From Paraburkholderia gardini (GTDB lineage: Bacteria > Pseudomonadota > Gammaproteobacteria > Burkholderiales > Burkholderiaceae): a DNA stretch of 64,000 nucleotides. A program made the position numbers and the translations under genes. The DNA is taken from assembly GCF_907164575.1 (NCBI RefSeq), contig NZ_CAJQYY010000006.1, positions 1-64,000 of the forward strand. The letters run 5' to 3'. This document shows positions 25,588 through 35,400 of this stretch, in pieces; the stretch's first letter is position 1; each line of letters starts with the position of its first letter. The notes below the pieces were generated by a model. The model ran no database searches and was not told where the DNA came from. It saw nothing but the letters and a program-made list of their open reading frames with translations.

Positions 25588-25848
25588 ATGAGCGCCGACG
25601 AGGCCTGGGTATGGCTGATTGCACTGGTGGCTGTGTGTTGCGTCCTCGGCGTCGCGCTGTCTGAACTTCTCCGCGATGCCAACTCCGAACCTGTATCGCG
25701 TCTGCACACGACAGGATTGCCGGATCGGCAAGATAGCGCGTCTCCCACCAGGGTGGGAAAAAGCGTCGCAAGCCGCCAACCGCCAGCACTTCCGTGGCGT
25801 AGATGTATCAGGTGGCCAAAGACACGACGGAGAACGCATCGTCCCTGA
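25588..25848 (+). CDS. Hypothetical small membrane-anchored protein
   Basis: An 86-residue frame with one clear hydrophobic segment near the start (WVWLIALVAVCCVLGVALSELL) and a polar, Arg/Pro-rich tail. The ATG at 25588 has GGAG 6 bases upstream. The tail looks low in constraint, so the gene may be a remnant or shorter than drawn. The interval 25415-25922 otherwise shows no gene I recognise. Confidence 0.35.
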   Translation: MSADEAWVWLIALVAVCCVLGVALSELLRDANSEPVSRLHTTGLPDRQDSASPTRVGKSVASRQPPALPWRRCIRWPKTRRRTHRP

Positions 25849-25922
25849 CGGCCATGCCCTTCAGTAACAGCCTGATCCGTCCGGCGCTCTCGCTATCGAA
25901 TGGCAACAGCACCCTGCCAGAG

Positions 25923-27224
25923 TCAGGAGTGATCCACTAACCGCCCATCGGCTGCAGCCTCAGCCTCCGCCCCGGCTCTCGCGAAACTGACACGAATACG
26001 CGCCCCTTCCCTGAACACACGTAACTCACCACGCTTCATCAGATACCGGATCGCAACGATCGCCGCGGCAAAACCAGACGCCGCACCGACCACGAGCGCC
26101 CAGCGCGGGCCAAAATGATCGGCCACCCAGCCAACGACAGGTGCACCGAGCGGCGTACCGCCCAGCGCGATGGCCAGCAGGATCGCGACGACACGTCCAC
26201 GCATCTCGGGCTCGGTTGCCAGTTGCACGTAGCTGTTCGTCGACGTCGTGACCGTCTGCGCCGAAACGCCGATCATCACGAGCACCGCGCCGAACAGCCA
26301 GTAGGTCGGCATGAGCGCAGCCAGTCCGCAGCCCAGGCCGAAAACCGCCGACGCCAGCAGCAATAGCGTGATGTGAGGTCGCGCGCGACGGGCCGAAAGG
26401 AGTGCGCCACTGACCGAGCCGATTGCCATGATCGACGTCAGCAACCCGTACTCGCTGGCCCCCGCGTGAAATGCCGTGACGGACATCGTCGCGATGAAAA
26501 TCGGAAAATTGAGTCCGAACGTGCCGATCAGGAAAAGCATCAATAGAACGGCTTTAAGATCAGGGCGCTTCCAGACGTAACGGAAACCATCGGCAAGACT
26601 GCCGCGGGTGTGCGCGACCCTGCTCTTCCGATAAAGCTCGTCCAGACGAAGAAATCGTAGCGAGCCAAGCACGGCCACGAACGACGCCGCGTTGATCAGG
26701 AACACCCATCCCATACCCACTGCCGCGATCAGGACGCCGGCCACGGCGGGACCGATCATTCGCGCTGCGTTGAACGACGTCGAATTGAGCGCCACGGCGT
26801 TCGACAGATCGGCCTCGCCGACCAGCTCCGACACGAACGTCTGACGCGCGGGCGAATCGAACGCGGTGACGCATCCGAGCAGAAACGCAAATACATACAC
26901 GTGCCACAACTGCACGAATCCCGCGACTGTCAGTATTCCAAGGCCGAGCGCCAGCGCGCCCATTGAACCCTGTGTGGCGAACAGCAGTCTGCGCCGGTCG
27001 AGATGGTCGGCCGCATAGCCTGTCAAGGGCAACAGGAGCATCTGCGGCCCGAACTGCAACGACATCACGATGCCGACGGCGGTCGCGTTGTGATGCGTCA
27101 GTTGTGTCAGCACCAGCCAGTCCTGCGCCGTGCGCTGCATCCACGTCCCGACGTTGGACACGATCGCCCCGCTCGCCCATACCCGATAGTTGTATCCGCG
27201 CAGCGAACGGAATGTGCCGCTCAC
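25923..27224 (-). CDS. MFS exporter (EntS/MFS_3-like)
   Basis: A 433-residue, 12-helix transporter: F-R-S-L-R-G-Y-N-Y-R-V-W at the start, a YAADHLDRRRLL loop and DSPARQTFVSELVG, the mark of the EntS/bacterial MFS_3 branch that exports siderophores or drugs. Operon: it overlaps the 114-residue membrane protein gene by 4 bases and lies downstream of a MarR gene. Substrate unknown; the local MarR suggests an efflux pump for a toxic compound. Confidence 0.85.
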   Translation of the reverse strand: MSGTFRSLRGYNYRVWASGAIVSNVGTWMQRTAQDWLVLTQLTHHNATAVGIVMSLQFGPQMLLLPLTGYAADHLDRRRLLFATQGSMGALALGLGILTVAGFVQLWHVYVFAFLLGCVTAFDSPARQTFVSELVGEADLSNAVALNSTSFNAARMIGPAVAGVLIAAVGMGWVFLINAASFVAVLGSLRFLRLDELYRKSRVAHTRGSLADGFRYVWKRPDLKAVLLMLFLIGTFGLNFPIFIATMSVTAFHAGASEYGLLTSIMAIGSVSGALLSARRARPHITLLLLASAVFGLGCGLAALMPTYWLFGAVLVMIGVSAQTVTTSTNSYVQLATEPEMRGRVVAILLAIALGGTPLGAPVVGWVADHFGPRWALVVGAASGFAAAIVAIRYLMKRGELRVFREGARIRVSFARAGAEAEAAADGRLVDHS

Positions 27225-27562
27225 CTGCCCGCTCCCGGCTCGAGTGGCGCATTGCCGCCGTTAAACCGTCCAAACTGGCGTGCGAGTATCAAGCTCATCA
27301 ATAACAGGCCCAGTCCCGTCGAAACAGCATATGCCATGGAGAACAGGTCCGCGCTGCCGACACGGCACAACAGCAGCCAGGCAACGACAAGATTGAAACC
27401 ACCCCACAGCACGTTCATCGTCGAAGACGAAAGTCCTTCACCAGGCGGTTTCGCAAACGGCGTCTGAAACGCACGTCCCATCACGCCGCTCACGAAATGC
27501 GGAACGGCATTGGCCAAAAACGCACCGCCAAAGAACCACGAAACCAGGTGAATCCAGTTCAT
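27221..27562 (-). CDS. Small integral membrane protein, MarR-MFS operon
   Basis: A 113-residue protein with three hydrophobic segments: about 5-25 (SWFFGGAFLANAVPHFVSGV), 48-66 (NVLWGGFNLVVAWLLL) and 78-97 (STGLGLLLMSLILA). ATG 27562 follows AAGGAG by 9 bases; a TTG 6 bases earlier is the alternative. The start of the MFS gene overlaps its 3' end by 4 bases, so they are translationally coupled. Function unknown. Confidence 0.75.
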   Translation of the reverse strand: MNWIHLVSWFFGGAFLANAVPHFVSGVMGRAFQTPFAKPPGEGLSSSTMNVLWGGFNLVVAWLLLCRVGSADLFSMAYAVSTGLGLLLMSLILARQFGRFNGGNAPLEPGAGR

Positions 27563-27644
27563 CGTCAAACGCTCCTTTCATTGAGTGCAGGGCTTGCCCG
27601 GTGCGGCCCAAAGGCATTTTCGGCAATAGCGCGTGCCGGTGCGA

Positions 27645-28109
27645 TCAGGTATCGAGGAGGCGCTTGAGCAATTCGATCGCTGCGGCAAGCTTCTTTTGTT
27701 CGGCGGCCGCGAGCTTCGCGCGAATGGCACGGAAGAGCCAGTCCTCGCGCGCCGCACGGCCTGCCTTGATCGCTTTCCTGCAGGCTGCGGTGAGCGACAG
27801 TACCGTTTGCCGGCCGTCCACCGGATCGGGCTCGCCGCTAACAAACCCGGCCGCCTTTAGCGAGGAAACGGTCTCGCCCATCGATTGCGGGCGCACGCCT
27901 TCCGCGCGCGCAAGCGCCGTTACGGTGGCGGGCCCTTCGCGTTCGAGCAAGGCCAGCACGCGTGTTTGCGAAAACGTGAGATCGCCAAGGTTCGCCTCTT
28001 CGCGCATCCGTCGCTTCAGTTTGCCGACAAGAACCCGCAATTCGCCCGCCAGCGACAATGCCAGCGCGATGTCGTCGTCATCGCACGCACCTTTCGTTTG
28101 ACTGACCAT
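27645..28109 (-). CDS. MarR-family regulator of the MFS exporter operon
   Basis: A ~154-residue winged-helix regulator: LTFSQTRVLALLEREG, A-L-A-R-A-E-G-V-R-P-Q-S-M-G-E-T-V recognition helix and D-P-V-D-G-R-Q wing. ATG 28109 is preferred; a GTG at 28127 is possible. It heads the operon with the membrane protein (83 bp away) and MFS exporter. A 24-bp palindrome just upstream at 28133 is its likely autoregulatory operator. Confidence 0.88.
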   Translation of the reverse strand: MVSQTKGACDDDDIALALSLAGELRVLVGKLKRRMREEANLGDLTFSQTRVLALLEREGPATVTALARAEGVRPQSMGETVSSLKAAGFVSGEPDPVDGRQTVLSLTAACRKAIKAGRAAREDWLFRAIRAKLAAAEQKKLAAAIELLKRLLDT

Positions 28110-28132
28110 TTTTTGTCTTGCCGCCACATATG

Positions 28133-28156
28133 AAGGTAACCTTCACAGGTTACCTT
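28133..28156. promoter_or_regulatory. MarR operator, AAGGTAACC-N6-GGTTACCTT
   Basis: A perfect 9-bp inverted repeat with a 6-nt spacer, 24 bp upstream of the marR start. It differs from the ATCAC-N3-RTGAT sites, so it belongs to this second MarR. Confidence 0.75.
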
Positions 28157-28297
28157 TTCACATGCGCGCGCGTCAAGCACGCCTGAAAAGGGGCCTGGCG
28201 GCCCGGATCGATCAATAAAAGACGCTGGCACCATACGAAGGGTATACAGTGAGAAAAGGCCGGCCGCCCCTTGCGGCCTCCTGTTCATGGATCAATC

Positions 28298-28489
28298 ATG
28301 CAATTACAGACCAAACCGGCTTCGACCCCTGTCGGCAAAGAGAGCGCGTACTCTTACGAGCGCAGGACGCAGGCCCTTGTCCTCGCAACGGCAGACGCTT
28401 TGCGCGCGGAACAGAGACGTGTCAGTTACGCCTCTATCGATTCGAACGCCAGTAAGTGGCGTTACTCAGTTGTACGCGAGAAAGGCTGA
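28298..28489 (+). CDS. Hypothetical 63-residue protein upstream of DUF1488
   Basis: Starts MQLQTKPASTPVGKESAYSY and includes LVLATADALRAEQRRVSYAS, a helix of hydrophobic/charged character. It ends only 2 bases before the GTG of the DUF1488 gene, so the two are probably coupled. No clear RBS and no recognised family. Confidence 0.4.
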   Translation: MQLQTKPASTPVGKESAYSYERRTQALVLATADALRAEQRRVSYASIDSNASKWRYSVVREKG

Positions 28490-28491
28490 TC

Positions 28492-28743
28492 GTGGTGCTT
28501 GAATTCCCCAATCCCAGTCGTAGTTACGATGCCTCCAGGCATTGCGTGTGTTTCTGGGGATACGACAATTCACGCGAAATCACCTTCCAGGTCGACGACG
28601 CGATGATAAGAAATCTGCAACCTGGCGCGGGCTCCGACGAGCGTTCGATACTCAGTGCCTTTGACCAGTTTCGCGAAAAGCTTCTTGAAATCGCCAGGAA
28701 GCAGTATGTCAGCGGCCCACGGAATCGATATTCGATTTCCTGA
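28492..28743 (+). CDS. DUF1488 family protein
   Basis: An 83-residue protein with the family pattern L-E-F-P-N-P-S-R-S-Y-D, H-C-V-C-F-W-G-Y-D-N-S-R-E-I-T-F, then S-I-L-S-A-F-D and a C-terminal Y-x-S-G-P-R-N-R-Y. Starts at GTG 28492 or 28495 behind GAAAGG. DUF1488 proteins are small, widespread in Burkholderiales, and of unknown function. Confidence 0.75.
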   Translation: MVLEFPNPSRSYDASRHCVCFWGYDNSREITFQVDDAMIRNLQPGAGSDERSILSAFDQFREKLLEIARKQYVSGPRNRYSIS

Positions 28744-28836
28744 GCGGAACCCCTTTCACCAGAATGCTCCAGGATCGGCTAACCCGCGGCGGGCCTTGGG
28801 CCGCACCACACTGACGGACCCATGGCCGACGGTACG

Positions 28837-29280
28837 CTAGCATGCATCGAGGCGCTCCCATTTGAAGGATCCGCTCATGACATCCACGACCAGGCCATCA
28901 ACCGGAATTGAGTCGACCGAGCCGCACCACGCGGCTGGATAGGCCTGCTGAAGCTTTCCCGCCGCGTACAAGGCCGCCCAGACCTCGTGGCTCATTTGTG
29001 CTTTTTGCCGCAGCGCTTCCCCGGCGTACAGGCGTTTAACGTCGCATCCATATCGCACGAGCCCGTCGCTCTCCGCCCAGGTTTCCCGCAATGTCAGGCG
29101 GCGTACTGGTTGTCCGGCATCATGGCATGCCTTGCCGGCGGTTTGCTCCCAGTGCTGATTTCGCGAAAACCAGAGTATGGGCTTGCCGGACGGTTCAGTT
29201 CCCATGCCGCCTGGAATCAGCATCCCGCTTGCGGTGATGTGTTGCAATTTCCGTCCCGTGGTGTAGTGCCATGCCAACAT
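28837..29280 (-). CDS. Hypothetical protein with HYTTG / WFS..WE motif
   Basis: A 147-residue protein beginning MLAWHYTTGRKLQHITASGM, followed by P-I-L-W-F-S-R-N-Q-H-W-E-Q-T-A and, near the end, V-W-A-A-L-Y-A-A-G-K. The W-H-Y-T-T-G-x-K-L-x-x-I-x-x-S-G opening is reminiscent of the H-Y-T-S NAD-binding strand in ADP-ribosyltransferase-like folds, but I cannot place a catalytic Glu with confidence. It may be a stand-alone accessory gene. Nothing recognisable is in 29281-29402. Confidence 0.55.
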   Translation of the reverse strand: MLAWHYTTGRKLQHITASGMLIPGGMGTEPSGKPILWFSRNQHWEQTAGKACHDAGQPVRRLTLRETWAESDGLVRYGCDVKRLYAGEALRQKAQMSHEVWAALYAAGKLQQAYPAAWCGSVDSIPVDGLVVDVMSGSFKWERLDAC

Positions 29281-29402
29281 CGTTTTCCCTGATTCAAAGG
29301 TCCGGCGCCAGGCGACCTGCCAGCGCCCCTGGGTAAGGCGTCAACAGCCTGGCGGAAACATCGCCGAAGGTCGGGCGAAAAAGCTGGAGGGAAGCCGGAG
29401 CA

Positions 29403-32400
29403 TCACGCAACCCGTTCGTCACGCTCGACGTTCTCGCCCGCTCCCTGACGAAGCGAAATCACGAGGGTATGCGACTTCGCATCCAGCGGCCCACGTACAG
29501 GCCCGCCGTCGCAATCAATACTCGCGCCGTCGAGCAGCACACGCATCACACCTCGCGCAGCCGCGGATTCAACGCGAATTTCATACCGCGTCGAATGCAC
29601 ATTGACCGTCGCTTCAAATCCCGGCCACGCATCCGGAATACACGGATCAACCACGAGAAAATCCCCCTCGCGACGAATGCCCAGAATGCCCTCGACACCA
29701 GCGCGGTACATCCATCCAGCGGACCCCGTGTACCAGGTCCAGCCACCGCGCCCGGCGTGCGGCGTCACGGAATAGACGTCGGCGGCAACCACATAAGGTT
29801 CGACCTTGTAGCGCTCGACGTCCATCGGCGTACGCGCGTGGTTGACCGGATTGAGCAGTGAAAACAGTCCGGCCGCCTTGTTGCCATCGCCCAGCTTCGC
29901 GAACGCGAGAATCGCCCACATCGCCGCGTGGCTGTACTGACCGCCGTTTTCACGTAGCCCCGGCGGATAGCCCTTGATGTAACCGGGATCGTGCGACGTT
30001 TTATCGAACGGCGGTGCGAACAGCAAGGCAAGACCATCCTCGTGACGGATCAGGTGCTTCTCCAGCGATGCCATCGCCTGCGCCGCGCGCGCAGGATCGG
30101 CCGCGCCCGACAGCACAGCCCACGATTGTGCAATCGAATCGATCTGACACTCGTCGCTGTTTTTCGAGCCGAGCCACGTGCCGTCGTCGAAAGTCGCGCG
30201 GCGATACCACTCACCGTCCCACGCATCGCGTTCCAGTGCCCCGCGCACCGACCTGGCATGCGCGCGCCAGCGCCCGGCACGCGCAACGCACGCTGCGTCA
30301 CGCGCTTCAGCCAGCGGTGCGAACAGCTCGATGGTTCGCAATAGCAGCCAGCCGAGCCAGACGCTTTCTCCCTTGCCATCCGCGCCGACGCGGTTCATGC
30401 CGTCATTCCAGTCACCCGTGCCGATCAGGGGCAAACCATGCTTGCCGGTCAGCTCGATGCATTGATCGAGTCCACGTGCGCAGTGTTCGAACAGCGACGC
30501 CAGTTCGTCAGCAACCATCGGCTGGAAGAACGCATCGTGTTCGCCCGGACGAAGCGGCGGCCCATCGAGGAACGGCACGATCTCGTCGAGGATCGCGGCG
30601 TCGCCGGTGCACCCGGCATAGGTCGCCGTCGCGAACGCGAGCCACACGCGGTCATCTGAAATCCGCGTGCGTACGCCCTGCCCCGACTGCGGCAACCACC
30701 AATGCTGAAAATCGCCTTCGACGAACTGTCGCGCCGCGGAGCGCAGCAAATGCCGACGTGTCTCGTCCGGCTGTGCATGCGTTAGCGCCATGCCGTCCTG
30801 CAACTGATCGCGGAACCCATACGCCCCGCTCGCCTGATAAAACGCCGAGCGTGCCCAGACACGGCACGCGAGCGTCTGATACAGCAGCCAGCCGTTTAGC
30901 ATCAGGTCCATCGCCCGGTCGGGCGTCTTCACCTGTACGGTGCCGAGCACGGTCTGCCAGTGGTTCGTCACTTCGGCGAGGACGGCGTCGAGATCAGCCT
31001 TGCGATAGTGTTCGATCAACGCGCGCGCCTCTTCGACGGATGCGCATTGCCCGACAAACGACACGACTTCGACGGTTTCGCCCACACCCAGCTCAATCAC
31101 ACCCTGCAACGCCGCGCATGGATCGAGGCCCGCGCCGGTTGCACCAGACAGTGGCTCCCTGCCGGCGAGCGCAGCGGGCGCGGCAGTCCGGCCGTTGCGG
31201 CCGAGAAATTCAGTGCGATCCGCCGTCCACGCGGTCTGCCGGCCACCAAGATCGGCGAATGCGACACGCCCCGCGAACCCGATACTCCACGGATTGCGCG
31301 CGAGCATCGCGCCGGTAGCGGAGTCCATTTCCGTCACGATGAACGGCCCCGACGCACCACGCGACGTGCCGAGCACCCATTCCAGCCACGCCGTCACGGA
31401 CAGGCGGCGCGACACGCCAGACAGATTGCGCAACGTCAGCCGCGAAATCTTCAACGGGTCGGCGAGCGGCACGTATTGCAGCAAGTCGAGTGCGATGCCA
31501 TTCGCCTCGTGTTCGAAACGGCTATAGCCGTGCCCGTGACGCGCGATATAGGTACCGCTGTCGCGGATCGGCAGCGCGGTGGCGCCCCACACGTCGCCGG
31601 TCACTTCGTCACGCACGTAGATGGCTTCGCCGGCTGGGTCTTCGACCGGATCGTTCGACCACGGCGTGAGCTGGTTTTCACGGCTGTTTTCAGCCCACGT
31701 GTAACCACTGCCTTCTGCCGCGACCTGGAAACCGAAGCCGGGATTGGCGATCACATTGATCCACGGTGCGGGCGTCGTCGCGCCCGCCGCAAGAACGGTC
31801 ACGTATTCCCGACCGTCTTTATCGAAGCCGCCAAGACCGTTGAAAAACTCCAGTCGTGCAGTTAAAGCCAAAGGCGCGAGGGGTGGGTGAACCGGTGCGG
31901 GCCAGGGCGACGACATCGGCACCTTCTGCCGTCGAAGTGCCGACGGCTGACCCTGCATCGATGGCAACCGTGCGAGCTGGTCGGCGATGGAGCCGCGACG
32001 CGCGATCAACGCGACACGCGCGACCGATTGCAGCAACGCGCGCGCCTCCACGCTCATCAAATCGGCGCGCAGCGTATAGACCGCCCCTTGCGCAAGTTCT
32101 TCGCCGAAATGCGGCCGCGACTGGCTGCTGCGTACGGCTGTTTCGATCGCGCCCTGCAATTCCTGGGTATACGACGAAGCCCGCTCGTTGACGATCACGA
32201 GATCGACGCCCAGCCGCTTCATCCGCCAGTACTCGTGCGCCCTCAATAGCTGCCGCACCTGTGCGATATCCTCGACATCGTCGATCCGCAACAGCACGAT
32301 CGGCAGATCACCGGAAATCGCGTTGGGCCACAGTCCCGACTGCACGCCGGCCCCGCGAATGATCGTGTCCGACGGTGCCCTGAAACGCGCATCAGCGTAA

Positions 32401-35400
32401 ATGACCGGCGCGGCGAGGCGCTGAAAATCCGCCGCCTCTTCAGCCTTGACGTCGAGATGGCGCAACTGCACCTGAGCCTGCGTCCATGCGAGCGTTTTGG
32501 CGCGATCGAACGCGTTGCGGTCATGATGCTGGTCGACCAGATCGAGCAGCAGTGCCCGCGACTCGGCCACCACCGTCCAGAACGCGACGCGCACGACCTT
32601 GCCCGGCGGCACCAGCACGCGATACCTGAGCGCGAAGACCGGATCGAGTACGGTGCCGGTGGTGTTGGTCAGCGGCTGATTGTCGAAAATCGCCGCCGCC
32701 GTGCCCGCGTTGCGCCCGCGGCCCAGAAAGCGCGCGCGATCCGATTCGTATTGCGGATCGGCGACGATCTCACCGTCGACCACCGCGAAATGCGCGGCCC
32801 ACACCTGTTTTTCGTCGTGCGAACGCGGACGGCGCGTTGCCACCAGCGCGCCGAATTCGGCGAGGTGCCCGGTCTGGACAAACATGCGTGAGAAGGCCGG
32901 ATGCGCGTTGTCGGCGGCGGGTGTAGCCAGCACGATTTCGGCGCAGGAAGTCAGCTCGATCTCGCGCGCCCGGCGGCCGCTGTTCGCCAGCGACACGCGG
33001 CGCACTTCGCCGTCCGCTTCGCCGGAAACCAGCACGTCCATCGTGGTCGTCAGCGAGCCGTCGCGGCGGATGAATTCCGCGTGGTCCTCGCCAAACACGA
33101 CCTCTTCGTACTCGGCTTCGCTGCCCACCGGCTGTGCACTGGCCGACCACACCTGACCGCTGCGCGTATCGCGCAGGAAGATGAACGAGCCCCAGTCGTC
33201 ACGGGTCGCGTCTTCACGCCAGCGCGTCACGGCCGTGTCGCGCCAGCGGCTGTAGCCGCCGCCGGTCGCCGTCAGCATGACCGCGTAGCGTCCATTCGAC
33301 AGCAGGTGTGTCACCGGCGCCGCGTCAGCCACAGCCGACGCAGCGACGCGCCGCACGGTCGGCAGCACGGCGCCGTCTTCGACTGCGGACGTGCTCACTT
33401 CCTCGGCACGCGGTTGCGCCACGGCGACATTGCGCGGCATGCGTTCCTGCAACAGCAGTTCGCTCGCCTGGATCATCGGCTCGCGATGGAAACGCGCGCG
33501 CATCTGCGCATCGAGTAACGTGTTCGCGATCGAGACGATCGTCATGCCCTGGTGATGCGCCATGAAATTGCGGACAATCGCGGCATCCTCGTTATCCGGC
33601 AACCGCGAGCGCGTGAAATCGAGTGCTTCGTAGAAACCGTAACGACCCAGCGCGCCGAGTGCGGCGAGTTGCGCGTAGTTCTGTCGCGCGGCCTGCGGGT
33701 CGACCATCGCGGCGAGCCCTGTCGCATACGGAGCAATCACGCGATTCTCCGAAAGACCGCGCTTGAGACCCAGACCCGGCACACCGAAATTCGAGTACTG
33801 GTAGGTGAATTCGATGTCGCGGGCGTTATAGGCCGATTCCGAAATACCCCATGGAATACCGAGTGACCTGCCGTACGACACCTGCCGCTCGACGACAAGA
33901 CGACTCGTCTGTTCGAGCAGGCTGCCGACCGGCGCGCGCATCACGAGCGAGGGCATCAGGTATTCGAACATCGATCCCGACCACGAGATCAGCGCCGAGC
34001 CATTACCGACCGGCGTCGCGGCGCGACCGAGACGGAACCAGTGGCGCGTCGTGACGTCGCCCTTCGCGATGGCAAACAGGCTCGCGAGCCGCGCTTCTGA
34101 CGCGAGCAGATCATAGCAACTCGGGTCGAGGCTGTTGTCGGACTGCGAATAGCCGATCGAGAGCAGCTTGCGTTCCGGATCGAGCAGGAACGCGAAGTCC
34201 ATGCCGAGCGCCATCGCGCGCGAGGTGTCGGCGAGCGACTTCAAACGTTCCCGCAGGCGATCCGGCGCGTCGGCGAGTTGTTGCCGGTCGCGGCCATGCT
34301 CGACGACGCTCTTGCCTGACGCATCGATCCAGAACATCAGGTCGGCCGAACTGTCGTCGCCGCTGGCCGGCACGATTTCGCGCGTTGCTTTCGCGGCTTT
34401 TTCCGTTAAACGGGCCAGCGATGGCGACAGGGCTTCGAGCGTTTGCGGCCCTTGCAATTGCGCTTCGATCTCGTCGAAGATCGCGGCAATCTGCCTGCCA
34501 CGCGTGCCGCTTGCGGCGGGTAGCGCATCGACGGCTTCACGCGCGAGTTGCAGGTTATCCATCATCCCTCGTCGCGCAGCCGGTGCGAGCGACGCATGCA
34601 GCCATTCTTCGCAGGCGTTTGCGACGACGATCAGATGCCCCGCCAGATTGCCGCTATCCACCGACGAAACATAAGCCGGCGCCAACGCCTTGAGATCCAG
34701 TGTCCCGTACCAGTTATAGAAATGTCCCTTGAAACGCGGGAGTTTCTGCATCGACGCGAACGCCGCTTCGAGGCGCTCGACGGTTTCCGTCGTGCCGGTC
34801 CAGCCGAAATCGCGCGCGGCGACCGCCGACAGAAGATAAAGACCGAGATTGGTCGGTGAAGTCCGATGCGCGACGACAGGCTTCGGGTCTTCCTGGAAAT
34901 TGTCGGGCGGCAGCATGTTTTCCGCTGGCGTGACGAAGGTCTCGAAGAAGCGCCACGTGCGCCGCGCGATCAGGCGCAGGTCGCGCGCGTCCGGGTCCGA
35001 CATGGCGAAGCGCCGCGCGACGTCCGGTGAGCGGCTCGCCCACAACGCGAGCGCCGGCGCGGCAAGCCATAACAACGCAAACGGCAGCGCGAGCGGCCAA
35101 TGCGACGGTGCGAACGCGATCGCGCTAACCGGCAGCGCCAGTCCGAGCATGGTGCCGCCCGCCATTTGCCGATAAAAACCTTGCAGGTCGAGCCGCGGAC
35201 TCCCCTTCGACTGCGCAGCCGTCGTCCATTCAAGCAGACGGCGGTGCGTCACGAACAACCGTGTCAGCGACCGGACAATCGCATCGCCCATGTGCCATGC
35301 GTGATCGGCAAGGAATGCGACCGACAGGAAGATTTGCAGCGCGGCGAGCCGCACATCGGCGGCCAGCACACCGATGTGATTGCGCAGACGGATGCCGGTG

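Noticed and set aside
25803..25940. 45-codon frame MYQVAKDTTENASSL...
   Set aside because: No RBS or homology; overlaps the 3' end of the MFS gene on the other strand.
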